This document shows positions 1-6,988 of a DNA stretch of 48,350 nucleotides, piece after piece. The stretch's first letter is position 1, and every line of letters starts with the position of its first letter. Source of the stretch: Treponema sp. (GTDB lineage Bacteria; Spirochaetota; Spirochaetia; Treponematales; Breznakiellaceae); contig JAISCR010000180.1 in assembly GCA_031265435.1 (NCBI GenBank), positions 1 to 48,350 on the forward strand. Direction: 5' to 3'. Below the pieces are notes generated by a model. It was not told the DNA's origin and made no database searches. It saw only the letters and a program-made list of their open reading frames with translations. The translations under genes and the position numbers were made by a program.

Positions 1-327
1 ATTACCAAAGCGGTGCAATGGTGTATAGACCATACTATATTAAAACCGTTTTTAGAACAAAACGGATCGGAGGTAGTCAATATGTTATTCGGAGAATGGA
101 AGCTGGAAGACGCCCTGGTGGTTGAGCGGGAGGAAGGCCGGGAGGAAGGCCGGGAGGAAGGCCGGGAGGAAGGCCGGGAGGAAGGCCGGGAAGAAGGCCG
201 GGAAGAGGATGTAAGAAAGCTGCAAAAGCACGGGATGGCCCCCCGGCAGATAGCCGAATTTCTCGAGTTGCCGCCTGATACGGTCTTGAAGTATTTGAAC
301 CCCGCCTGCGAATCAAAATTCCCCTAA
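1..327 (+). CDS. Rpn-family nuclease/putative transposase, C-terminal part (cut by window edge)
   Basis: The frame is open from base 1, so this is the 3' part of a longer gene. The visible start reads ITKAVQWCIDH, then a segment ending in VVNMLFGEWKLEDAL, which matches the C-terminal region of Rpn-type PD-(D/E)XK nucleases often annotated as recombination-promoting nuclease or putative transposase. That family carries its catalytic domain upstream, outside this window. The last third is a charged REEG tetrapeptide repeat (about residues 43-70) followed by a short helical tail resembling a helix-turn-helix (APRQIAEFLELPPDTV). The GTG at 13 could be mistaken for a start but lies inside the conserved region. 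Whether the full gene is intact cannot be seen. Confidence 0.75.
   Translation: MTKAVQWCIDHTILKPFLEQNGSEVVNMLFGEWKLEDALVVEREEGREEGREEGREEGREEGREEGREEDVRKLQKHGMAPRQIAEFLELPPDTVLKYLNPACESKFP
127..213 (+). repeat. 12-bp in-frame tandem repeat coding REEG
   Basis: Six units of CGGGAGGAAGGC (the last with one A/G change) plus a seventh degenerate unit encode REEG six times and then REED. The unit length is a multiple of three, so copy changes keep the frame. Such runs are typical linkers in Rpn-family proteins and may vary between strains. Confidence 0.85.
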
Positions 328-343
328 AAGCGGCATACTTTAA

Positions 344-472
344 AGAAGAAACCACCGCTACGTCGAAAAAGTCGAAAAAGTTCAGTAGCGGAGGGGGAAG
401 CCCCTCTTGTTTCCTTCCCGCTTCTCTTCCTTCTTCAACTTCTTCGACCTCGTGGTAAATTTTTTCTTCAAA
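344..472. repeat. GTCGAA hairpin repeat, copy A
   Basis: The left arm contains ACCACCGCTACGTCGAA and GTCGAAAAAG. The right arm contains CTTCTTCGACCTCGTGGT, and the arms pair imperfectly. Inside, GAGGGG (391-396) and CCCCTC (401-406) form a perfect small stem with a GAAG loop, followed by TTGTTT, which could terminate transcription of the preceding nuclease gene. Related copies lie at 2590-2660, 3373-3540, 4044-4208 and 34886-35070. Confidence 0.75.
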
Positions 473-478
473 GTGCTC

Positions 479-508
479 TTGTAGTTTCTTTCAAAGATAT
501 GGTAGAAT
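479..508 (+). promoter_or_regulatory. Promoter directly abutting an ATG
   Basis: A -35-like TTGTAG (479-484), an 18-bp spacer and a -10 TAGAAT (503-508) are followed after six bases by ATG at 515. The spacing predicts initiation at the start codon itself, i.e. a leaderless transcript. The same geometry recurs elsewhere in the window. Confidence 0.5.
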
Positions 509-514
509 AACCCT

Positions 515-559
515 ATGAACGCACGAATGCCCCCCCCCCGGTTATCCAGCCGAATTTAG
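515..559 (+). CDS. Possible leaderless micro-ORF containing a C10 tract
   Basis: ATG at 515 follows a plausible promoter by six bases. The frame gives MNARMPPPRLSSRI and stops at 557-559. Ten C residues lie at 530-539. With nine C residues the same start would read through about 45 codons and stop inside the next gene's start region (651-653); with eleven it would stop after about 19 codons. The peptide is not recognised. It may be an upstream switch ORF for the following two-gene unit, the remnant of a lost gene, or chance. The DNA between here and 646 otherwise holds only a short CCCCTTAAAGGGG palindrome. Confidence 0.25.
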   Translation: MNARMPPPRLSSRI

Positions 560-645
560 CTTCGCCGCCCTAAAAGCGAGCCCCTTAAAGGGGAAGCCCC
601 TGACAGCGAAATATCCCTCTCAACCAGCCCCGGGAGGAGTAAACT

Positions 646-1347
646 ATGCCTAGCAGCATACATATCCGCCCACAATATAGCGCCCTCATCAATTCACTAT
701 GGAATAAGGCCCACAAAGAAGCGGTAACATCCACGGCCCTTCAAACCCTCCTCAAACGGGGCGCCTATATACAGGAAAAAATCCCCCTCGGCGGCCTTTT
801 GTTCATCGGCATAGGCGCTTCCTGGGGCAAAAACAAAAAAGACACCTGCGCAGAGGACGGCATCATTCAATACGAAAAACCGGAAAAATTGGGAACATAC
901 CCGTACTACGTCGCGTTAATGAAGCTGGCAGAGGATAACGGCCTTCCCTTTGCCCACATAGACCTTACCTTATTCAGGGAAACAAGCCAGGCCGCGCTCA
1001 AAAGCCTGCTGGCGTCCTTTCCCGACGTGTTTGAAGCCCACTATAACCTTGCCTTTGACCTGATACAAAAAGCCCGCCCCCGGATAATCGTCGTCAACAA
1101 CGCCTTTGTCAGCCATTTTTTACAGAACGATGAAAAAGGCTTTTTCCCCAGCCGTTTTGATACGGCGTTTGATAAAACAATCGGCACCTGCCGGATAAAA
1201 CAGCCCCTGGCCCTCGACGGCACCCCCATCTTTTTTAGCGGAATGTTAACCGGCCAACACGCCCTGGATGAGGGCTCAAAACAACGGCTTTCCTGGCACA
1301 TAGCTTATGTGCTTAAAAAAATAAATTCCATAAGGAGTAAACCGTGA
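646..1347 (+). CDS. Unknown 233-residue protein, weak uracil-DNA-glycosylase-like pattern
   Basis: It starts at an ATG with a good ribosome site (GGGAGGAG, spacing about 6). I do not recognise the family with confidence. Visible features are a hydrophobic strand with a glycine turn (GLLFIGIGASWG, about residues 50-61), a central segment ARPRIIVVNNAF (about 143-154) and a C-terminal GMLTGQHALDEGS. The order strand-GxxxSW, acidic residue, 'Rxxxxx(V/I)N', late His motif loosely recalls uracil-DNA-glycosylase-fold proteins, but no diagnostic motif is complete. It is soluble, with no signal peptide. Its stop overlaps the start of the following collagen-like lipoprotein by 4 bases (GTGA), so the two are probably co-translated. 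Confidence 0.7.
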   Translation: MPSSIHIRPQYSALINSLWNKAHKEAVTSTALQTLLKRGAYIQEKIPLGGLLFIGIGASWGKNKKDTCAEDGIIQYEKPEKLGTYPYYVALMKLAEDNGLPFAHIDLTLFRETSQAALKSLLASFPDVFEAHYNLAFDLIQKARPRIIVVNNAFVSHFLQNDEKGFFPSRFDTAFDKTIGTCRIKQPLALDGTPIFFSGMLTGQHALDEGSKQRLSWHIAYVLKKINSIRSKP

Positions 1348-2384
1348 AAAACAAACTTTTTATCATTGCCGCCCTCATGGCCTGCGCAGGCCCCGCAGGC
1401 CCGGCAGGTTCCCCCGGTGAACCCGGAACCCCAGGCGATCCCGGTTCCCCCGGCGAACCCGGCGGCCAGGGCGAACCCGGACAGGACGGGACCGGATTCA
1501 TACAGGGAACCGTTACCATAAGCGGCTCGCCGATGGTAGCTCTTGGCCCCGTAACTGCCACATACAACAACCTCGGCAACGCTCCGGTAATCTATTACAA
1601 CTGGTATGCCGGCGGGACGTATACCGGTACCAGCGGGACAAGCACCGCCTATACGCCCAAAGCTGCCGATGCCGGCAAAACCCTCACCTGCCGGGTCAAC
1701 GCCGTGGGCTTTACCGGCTATAAAGAAAGCGCCGCCACCGCCGCCGTTGCCGCCTTTGCTCCGCCCAGTCCCACAGTTTTTTCTTCCGGCACACTCCAAA
1801 ACGGAACCACAAGCGCGGCTTCCGATGTATTCTGGTATAGTTTCACCGCTTCAACGGGCAATTTGTATACCATACAAGTTGATGATGCTATGCATACCAG
1901 CTCAAGCCAAACCGGAAGAGTGTATGTTTCAGCCTACTCCTCTGACGGGACCGCCTTTTTTACTAACGCAAGCGACACCGTTGATTTTCCGAGAGATGTT
2001 TTCGGTTCCGGCGCCATATATATCAGAGTAGTCCCCTACGGCAGTGCCGTCGGTACCTACACCGTTCAGTCTGACAGCGCGACCTTCCCGACTCCGACCG
2101 CCTTAACGACTAGTTTTGTTCAGTACACCCTCTCCACCGCAGGCCAGGTTGACTGGTATAGTTTCACCCCTGCTACAGGATCCGAGACAATAGCATGGCA
2201 GGACAATGGTGCAAGCGGTACCACAGGATATATATATGTGTCCGCCTACCAGAGTGACGGAACGGTTATTTTTACAAACGATGCTTCTTCCCCTTCCATA
2301 GCCGTCGGCAATGCCGGTTCAACCGTGTATGTCAGAGTAAGGTACGGCGGGAGTGTCGGTACCTACAACATCAGGTATCAGTAA
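1344..2384 (+). CDS. Collagen-like lipoprotein with Ig-like and two PPC-like repeats
   Basis: Predicted surface lipoprotein of 346 residues. The GTG start overlaps the previous stop and is preceded by AAGGAG. A short signal peptide ends in LMAC, giving a lipidated Cys at residue 14. Right after it come twelve uninterrupted Gly-X-Y triplets (about residues 16-51), rich in GEP and GSP, the sequence signature of a collagen triple helix. A bacterial Ig-like segment follows (about 55-135: TYNNLGNAPVIYYNWYAGG to LTCRVNAVGF), then two homologous repeats of about 90 residues, each with WYSFT near the start, YVSAY in the middle and a closing VGTY. These resemble pre-peptidase C-terminal beta-sandwich domains. 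A trimeric stalk with adhesive or binding heads is inferred. No enzyme motif is visible. Confidence 0.8.
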   Translation: MKNKLFIIAALMACAGPAGPAGSPGEPGTPGDPGSPGEPGGQGEPGQDGTGFIQGTVTISGSPMVALGPVTATYNNLGNAPVIYYNWYAGGTYTGTSGTSTAYTPKAADAGKTLTCRVNAVGFTGYKESAATAAVAAFAPPSPTVFSSGTLQNGTTSAASDVFWYSFTASTGNLYTIQVDDAMHTSSSQTGRVYVSAYSSDGTAFFTNASDTVDFPRDVFGSGAIYIRVVPYGSAVGTYTVQSDSATFPTPTALTTSFVQYTLSTAGQVDWYSFTPATGSETIAWQDNGASGTTGYIYVSAYQSDGTVIFTNDASSPSIAVGNAGSTVYVRVRYGGSVGTYNIRYQ

Positions 2385-2416
2385 GAGGAGGCGCATACAT
2401 TCCGGGGCCGGTTTTT

Positions 2417-2567
2417 GGCGGCGCAGAGCCGTATGCGGCCGGCCAGGAGTGTTATGCAGCCGGCCCGGAGCCGCGCGTGGCACGCCAGGAGCCGTATATG
2501 GCCGGCCAAGAGCCGCGCCCGGCAAGCCAAGAGCCGTGTATGGCCGGCCGGGAGCCGCGCACGGCGG
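2417..2567 (+). repeat. 21-bp minisatellite downstream of the collagen-like gene
   Basis: Seven units of 21 bp can be laid out from 2417, each a 12-base core such as GCCGGCCAGGAG plus a 9-base variable half. From the third unit the variable half alternates between CCGCGCNNG and CCGTNTATG, giving a 42-bp higher-order period. An eighth unit decays after GCGG. The repeat is open in frames on both strands because 21 is a multiple of three, but the predicted Arg/Pro/Gly/Ala-rich peptides have no convincing start. It is treated as non-coding. Confidence 0.75.
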
Positions 2568-2589
2568 AATGCGATACACGTTTTAGGGT

Positions 2590-2660
2590 TTTACCGCCGG
2601 TCGAATAAGCCTTTTTCCGTACTTTTTCGACTTCTTCGACTTGGCGGTGAACTTTTTAGA
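2590..2660. repeat. GTCGAA hairpin repeat, copy B (short form)
   Basis: The left arm ACCGCCGGTCGAATAAG pairs with the right arm CTTCTTCGACTTGGCGGT around a short loop. It is the shortest copy of the family and lies between the minisatellite and the next gene, 26 bases before that gene's start. Confidence 0.7.
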
Positions 2661-2686
2661 GAAGAATTCAAAGCAAGGAGCGTATC

Positions 2687-3361
2687 ATGGGTGGCGGAAA
2701 TTTTATCCCTACAAAAGAAGCGGAATTCGATGTCTGGTTCGGCAACCTGGTCCAGTACGTGGACGAAAAATGCGGCGGGAACTTCCCGGTGTGGACCCAT
2801 ATCCCGTCCGAGTCCCGGCAGCCCCTGAGCGACGCCTGGACCGCCTGGCACACAGCCTACGAAAAAACCCTCAAGCCCCACACCTCGGTGGATACGGAGG
2901 AGAAAAACCGGCTCCACAAGGCCGCCCTGTCGGTAATCGAGAGCTTTGTCAACGAGTTTCTCCGGTATTCTTCCAAAGTTACCGACGAAGACATGGCGAA
3001 CATGGGAATGCACCGCCGCAGGCCGCCCCACCCCGTGGACGTGCCCACCACCCAGCCGGAACTGATCCCCGACACCGGTACGCGCCGCCGCATCAGCATA
3101 TACTACAAGGATGAGGGGAGCGAACACCGGGGCAAGCCCAAAAACGTCCACGGCATCGAGATCCGCTGGGCGATTCTGGACCACTACCCAATGAGTGAAA
3201 AGGAACTGGTCAACTCCGCCTTCGACACCAAGCCGCCGCTGGTGCTGGAGTTCGACGAGAACGACCGGGGCACACGCGTCTACATGGCAGGCCGCTGGGA
3301 GATCGAGCGGGAAGGGGAAAAAGGCCCCTTCGGCGCGATAGTGGACGCTATAGTGCCGTAA
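2687..3361 (+). CDS. Conserved-looking hypothetical protein, 224 residues
   Basis: ATG start with AAGGAG seven bases upstream. It has no signal peptide or membrane segment, so it is probably cytoplasmic. The first half (about residues 8-105) looks alpha-helical, with tryptophans at VWF, VWTH and AWTAWHTAY. The second half is beta-rich with the segments RRRISIYYKDE, GIEIRWAILDHYP and RVYMAGRWEIERE, which look like a small Ig-like or jelly-roll domain. I recall similar proteins in Treponema and Bacteroidetes without assigned function, and no function is claimed. It sits alone between two hairpin-repeat copies. Confidence 0.7.
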   Translation: MGGGNFIPTKEAEFDVWFGNLVQYVDEKCGGNFPVWTHIPSESRQPLSDAWTAWHTAYEKTLKPHTSVDTEEKNRLHKAALSVIESFVNEFLRYSSKVTDEDMANMGMHRRRPPHPVDVPTTQPELIPDTGTRRRISIYYKDEGSEHRGKPKNVHGIEIRWAILDHYPMSEKELVNSAFDTKPPLVLEFDENDRGTRVYMAGRWEIEREGEKGPFGAIVDAIVP

Positions 3362-3372
3362 TTTGATATCCA

Positions 3373-3540
3373 GGAAGAAAAAATCCACCACTAAGTCGAA
3401 TAAGTCGAAGAGGTTCATCGGGCGCAGTATGAAGCGCCTCTTTTTTTCTTTCTTCTTTCTTATACTTATTCGACTTCTTCGACTTCTTCGACTTCGAGGT
3501 AAAAAAAATTCTTCTTAACTTCGCGGTAAAAAATTCTTCA
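3373..3540. repeat. GTCGAA hairpin repeat, copy C (long form)
   Basis: The left arm runs CCACCACTAAGTCGAATAAG then GTCGAAGAGG. The right arm has three TTCGACTTC steps, then CGAGGTAAAA and a second TTCGCGGTAAAAAATTC terminus, suggesting internal duplication. It separates two convergent genes (ends at 3361 and 3548), and its centre contains the terminator listed next. Confidence 0.75.
3410..3447 (+). terminator. Rho-independent terminator inside repeat copy C
   Basis: GAGG-TTCAT pairs with ATGAA-(GCG)-CCTC, or alternatively GGCGC (3421-3425) with GCGCC (3434-3438). Seven T residues follow directly (3441-3447). It is well placed to end transcription of the gene stopping at 3361. Confidence 0.6.
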
Positions 3541-3547
3541 AACGCCC

Positions 3548-4012
3548 TTACCGGGATTCGGGAGGAAACGAGAAATCTTCCGGGGTGAAGGCCGGAGACA
3601 CGATGCAGGAAACAAGGACAAAGTCCCCTTTGAGAATCCTTGTGGTCTGCCAGGTATCCGGAGAGATAACCGCGTTAAAACTTTCCCCGGCCTCAGGATG
3701 TGACCCGATTAACTGCACGGAAGTCTCCGCGGGGCTTTCCCCGCTGCCTCCCAGGCTCTGCTCCAGAACGCCGCCGGCATGCCATGTCCAGATCTCCGCG
3801 GATCTCAGTCTGTGCCACGCGGATGTTTCTTTATTCTGGAGGAGGTAGTAGATGAGGCTTGAAGCGAGGCGGCTGCCCCCATAAGAGGCGGGCAGGGCGG
3901 AGGCGGGAATTTCCAGGCCCCCTTTCCAGACCTCCCTGTACCAGCCCCCTTCGGTGTGGCTCTTCAGCTTGAGTTTTTCTATCCAGTACTCCGCGTCATC
4001 CGTAAAATGCAT
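3548..4012 (-). CDS. Cupin superfamily protein, DUF985 (cupin_5) family
   Basis: A single-domain beta-barrel protein of 154 residues, the usual length for DUF985. Diagnostic segments are HTEGGWYREVW (about residues 19-29), SAWHRLRSAEIWTWHAGG (about 63-80) and the late DTWQTTRI and FVLVSC. The family is structurally close to yeast YML079w; its biochemical role is unsettled and sugar or small-molecule binding is only suspected. It is transcribed leftward, separated from the upstream pnp gene by repeat copy D, so it may be read at low level from the TRAP operon or alone. No clear promoter was found directly before it. Confidence 0.85.
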   Translation of the reverse strand: MHFTDDAEYWIEKLKLKSHTEGGWYREVWKGGLEIPASALPASYGGSRLASSLIYYLLQNKETSAWHRLRSAEIWTWHAGGVLEQSLGGSGESPAETSVQLIGSHPEAGESFNAVISPDTWQTTRILKGDFVLVSCIVSPAFTPEDFSFPPESR

Positions 4013-4043
4013 ATTTTCCCTGAGGCTTTCCCAAAACTTCAGT

Positions 4044-4208
4044 TTGAAGAATTTTATAAACCGCCAAGTTAAAGAAGCCGAATAAGTTTTTTAAGAGACC
4101 TCTCTTTCTCTTTCCTTCTTCGACTTTTTCGACCTGGCGGTAAAATATTCTTCTTCCGGTCTTGAGTTCACTATCCACAGTTTGACAGTTTGAATGATGT
4201 CGGGACAC
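4044..4208 (-). repeat. GTCGAA hairpin repeat, copy D, inside a partial MITE-like element
   Basis: The core (4044-4154) pairs ACCGCCAAGTTAAAGAAG with CTTCGACTTTTTCGACCTGG. It is extended to 4208 by a tail ending GATGTCGGGACACAA. Read on the minus strand, this sequence is nearly the same as 34886-35030, including CCCGACATCATTCAAACTGT and the hairpin core. The second terminus present in the other copy is not recognisable here. It lies between pnp and the cupin gene. Confidence 0.7.
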
Positions 4209-4216
4209 AAGGGCTC

Positions 4217-5041
4217 CTATATTCGTTTTATGACTTCGGTGAGGAGGCGGCGGAAACGTTCTCCGGCGCCTTTGGCGGCCTCAACCACTTCCTCGGCGGT
4301 GATCGGCTGGTCAAGGATGCCCGCCGCCATGTTGGTGATGCAGGAGAGGGCAAGGATCTTGAGGCCGCAGTGCCGGGCGACAATCGCCTCCGCCACGGTA
4401 GACATGCCGACAGCGCTTGCCCCCCAGCTCTGGAAAAGCCTGATCTCCGCCGGAGTCTCGAAGCTTGGGCCGGAGTAACCCAGATAGACGCCTTCCCGAA
4501 GCTCCATATCCATATCCCCGGCGGTTTCCCGGCAGAGTTTCAGCAATTCAGGAGTATAGATCCTGGACATATCGGGAAAACGGGGGCCGAACTCATCTTC
4601 ATTCAGCCCGATAAGGGGATTCATACCGGTAAAATTGACGTGATCGGTGATAAGCATGATGTCGCCGGGAGAAAATTCCCGCTTCAGGCTCCCGCAGGCA
4701 TTGGTAAGGATCAGCGTCCGTATCCCCAGCTTTGCCATGACCCGTATCGGGTAGGTAATCTCCTTCTGACTGTAGCCTTCATAGTAGTGGAATCGTCCCT
4801 GCATACAGAGAACCGGTTTCCCGGCAAAGTAACCCACAATCAGTCTTCCTTCGTGCCCCGGCGCGGTGCTCTTCATGAAGTGGGGAATCTCCGCATAGGC
4901 AATACTGCAGGGTTCCGTAATCTGATCCGCCAGAGGCCCCAGGCCCGAACCTAAAACAAGAGCCAGTTCCGGTTTAGTGGAAGTCTTGCCGCGGATAGCG
5001 GCAATGGATTCGTTGACCTTCTTCATCAATTCATCACTCAT
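4217..5041 (-). CDS. punA: Purine nucleoside phosphorylase (trimeric, 6-oxopurine type)
   Basis: Catalyses phosphorolysis of inosine or guanosine to hypoxanthine or guanine plus ribose 1-phosphate in the cytoplasm. The 274-residue length is usual. Family motifs in order: LVLGSGLG (about 28-35), GHEGRL (about 63-68), GRFHYYEGY (about 82-90), TNACGSL, GPSFETPAE, GMSTVAEA and SCITNMAAG. The Asn in ITNMAAG corresponds to the residue that selects 6-oxopurines in the trimeric family. The ATG start has AGGAG upstream and lies 9 bases after the TRAP permease gene, making it the last gene of the tat operon. The coupling suggests that the TRAP system imports a nucleoside or related compound. The released bases are substrates of the xanthine dehydrogenase-type enzymes encoded nearby. 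Confidence 0.92.
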   Translation of the reverse strand: MSDELMKKVNESIAAIRGKTSTKPELALVLGSGLGPLADQITEPCSIAYAEIPHFMKSTAPGHEGRLIVGYFAGKPVLCMQGRFHYYEGYSQKEITYPIRVMAKLGIRTLILTNACGSLKREFSPGDIMLITDHVNFTGMNPLIGLNEDEFGPRFPDMSRIYTPELLKLCRETAGDMDMELREGVYLGYSGPSFETPAEIRLFQSWGASAVGMSTVAEAIVARHCGLKILALSCITNMAAGILDQPITAEEVVEAAKGAGERFRRLLTEVIKRI

Positions 5042-5050
5042 ATAGATCTC

Positions 5051-6988
5051 CTAAAAAAAACCCGCCAGATATGTAGACAGAAATGGAACATAGGTTACCA
5101 GCAGCACAACCGCAAGCTGAATGAGGAGAAAGGGGAACACATAACGGCATATATCCACGAAAGACTTATTGAAACGGTAACTTGCCAGGAAAAGGTTGAG
5201 CCCTACAGGAGGGGTAAGGAAACCGACTTCAAGATTTGTTATGAAGATGATCCCCAGATGCACCGGATCCACACCGTACGCGGCCCCCAGAGGCCCAATC
5301 AGAGGCAATACAATGAGGATTGCGCTGAAAATGTCCATGAGACAGCCCACCACGAGAAGGGCAAGGTTAAGCAAAATAAGAAAGGTATATTTGGACTGTA
5401 TCGTCTGCTGCATCCAGTCCGCCAGGTTTGCCGGCACGTTGGTATCCACGATATAGTAGGAAAGAGACTGCGAAAGGGCCAGAATCGCCAGCACCCCGCC
5501 GGCAATCGGCACCGCCTTGAGGAAGGTTCGCGGCACTTCCCGTATGGAAATATCCCGGTATATGAGAACCTCGACCGCAAAGATATAGATTATTGCCGCG
5601 GCCCCAATCTCCACGAGGGAGAGGAAACCGGTAAAGTAGCCTCCTACAAGAAAGAAGGGGAGAATTATCTCAAGCGCCGACTCCTTGAGGGAGGAGAGGG
5701 CATGTTTTACGTTGAAAGGCTCGCGGGGGATCTTTGTCTTGAGCGAAATAACGATGCCGAAGATGATTACCGTGATTACCAGGATTATGCCGGGGATGAT
5801 CCCTCCGGCAAGCATCTTGAACACACTGGTCTGGGTCATGGCCCCCACAAGGATTAGGGGAAGACTCGGCGGGAAGAGGAGGCCTACGCTTCCCACGCTG
5901 GTCAAAAGACCGATGGAAAATTTTTCCGGGTACTTTACATGTTCCGACAGTATCGAATAGAGAATTCCCCCCAGCGCAAGGATCGTAACCCCGGAAGCGC
6001 CGGTAAATGAAGTAAAGAAGGCGCAGATGATCACCGTGGCGACGATCATCCCGCCGGGAAGCCAGGAAAAGAGGCTGCGGAAAGCCTTTACCAGCCGTTC
6101 TCCGGCGTGGCTTTCCGAGAGAAAGAAGCCGACCAGGGTAAAAAGCGGTATGGCGATGATGCTGTCGTTGGTCAGAGCGGAATAAATATCCGTAGCCACC
6201 ACATCCACCGGGATAGACGCCGCCTCAAGGAGGATCAGCACAAGGCCGCCCATCACCACAAAGAGGGGGGTTCCCGCCAGGGCCGCCAGAAGCAGGACTA
6301 TTACCGCCGGGGTTTTTAGAACAAGGGAAATCTGATGGAGAAACAGGGAAAAATTTTCCCCCCAGGCCGGAATATCAAATTCATAGAAAAACTTGAGAAT
6401 CGAAGGAACGCTCAAAACCGTTCCCAGTACAATGGCCGCCGCGGGCAGGATCCTCAGCCGGCCCTCGAGGCCCGTGCGCCGGGCAAAACGAATCGCCATG
6501 ATCCCATAACCCACCGGGATTACCAGCGCAAAAACCCTGTCCGGAATAAAGCCCTGCAGTTCCCCGTCAAGACCTATCCTGATAAAGGCAGGGCCTGTCC
6601 ATGCTACGGCAGTCAAAACCAGGGTTGAAAGCAGATTGGTAAAGATCTTGAGCTGCTGTTTGAAATCCTCTTTGGAAAAGTACTGCACCAGGGCGATGGA
6701 AAGATGTTCTTCCTTCCGGGTGGTGATCATCCCTGCCAGCAAACCCGACACGAGGAGCAGGTGCATCCCCAGGGCGGAAGAGCCGGGAACGCCCTTGCTA
6801 AAGAAGATACGGGCTACCGCCTCGGAAGCGGGAAGCAGAGCCAGAAGGACAAGGGAAACGATACAAAGCGCGTTTTCTATCGTATAGAAAACGCCCCGTG
6901 CCCCTTCCGGATGTTCACCCGGATCTGTCTGGGTGGGTGAAGCTATACCCGAAGATTCAGTTGATGTTTCAACCGCTTTTTCTGTCAA
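5051..6988 (-). CDS. TRAP transporter fused permease, DctQ-DctM (TatQM type)
   Basis: Membrane component of a tripartite ATP-independent periplasmic transporter. The first ~230 residues carry the four-helix small DctQ-like subunit (an early TM near residues 38-60, the segment ARIFFSKGVPGSSALG, and MITTRKEEHLSIAL). The rest is the 12-helix DctM-like large subunit with FFTSFTGASGVTILALGG, LLFPPSLPLILVGAMT and the closing GFLTPPVGLNLFLASYRF. Q-M fusion is known in the family. The TTG start overlaps the tatP stop by four bases (TTGA), and GGAGGAG in the last codons of tatP serves as its ribosome site. The order T-P-QM is the arrangement described in Treponema pallidum. Confidence 0.93.
   Translation of the reverse strand: MTEKAVETSTESSGIASPTQTDPGEHPEGARGVFYTIENALCIVSLVLLALLPASEAVARIFFSKGVPGSSALGMHLLLVSGLLAGMITTRKEEHLSIALVQYFSKEDFKQQLKIFTNLLSTLVLTAVAWTGPAFIRIGLDGELQGFIPDRVFALVIPVGYGIMAIRFARRTGLEGRLRILPAAAIVLGTVLSVPSILKFFYEFDIPAWGENFSLFLHQISLVLKTPAVIVLLLAALAGTPLFVVMGGLVLILLEAASIPVDVVATDIYSALTNDSIIAIPLFTLVGFFLSESHAGERLVKAFRSLFSWLPGGMIVATVIICAFFTSFTGASGVTILALGGILYSILSEHVKYPEKFSIGLLTSVGSVGLLFPPSLPLILVGAMTQTSVFKMLAGGIIPGIILVITVIIFGIVISLKTKIPREPFNVKHALSSLKESALEIILPFFLVGGYFTGFLSLVEIGAAAIIYIFAVEVLIYRDISIREVPRTFLKAVPIAGGVLAILALSQSLSYYIVDTNVPANLADWMQQTIQSKYTFLILLNLALLVVGCLMDIFSAILIVLPLIGPLGAAYGVDPVHLGIIFITNLEVGFLTPPVGLNLFLASYRFNKSFVDICRYVFPFLLIQLAVVLLVTYVPFLSTYLAGFF

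Noticed and set aside
1305-1799. Long Gly-rich open frame on the minus strand across the collagen-like gene
   Set aside because: It is the complement of Gly-Pro-rich codons in the real gene, has no ribosome site and no recognisable motif.
2415-2828. Arg/Ala-rich reading frame running through the minisatellite
   Set aside because: No ribosome site, composition dictated by the 21-bp repeat, and it overlaps the well supported gene at 2687 in another frame.
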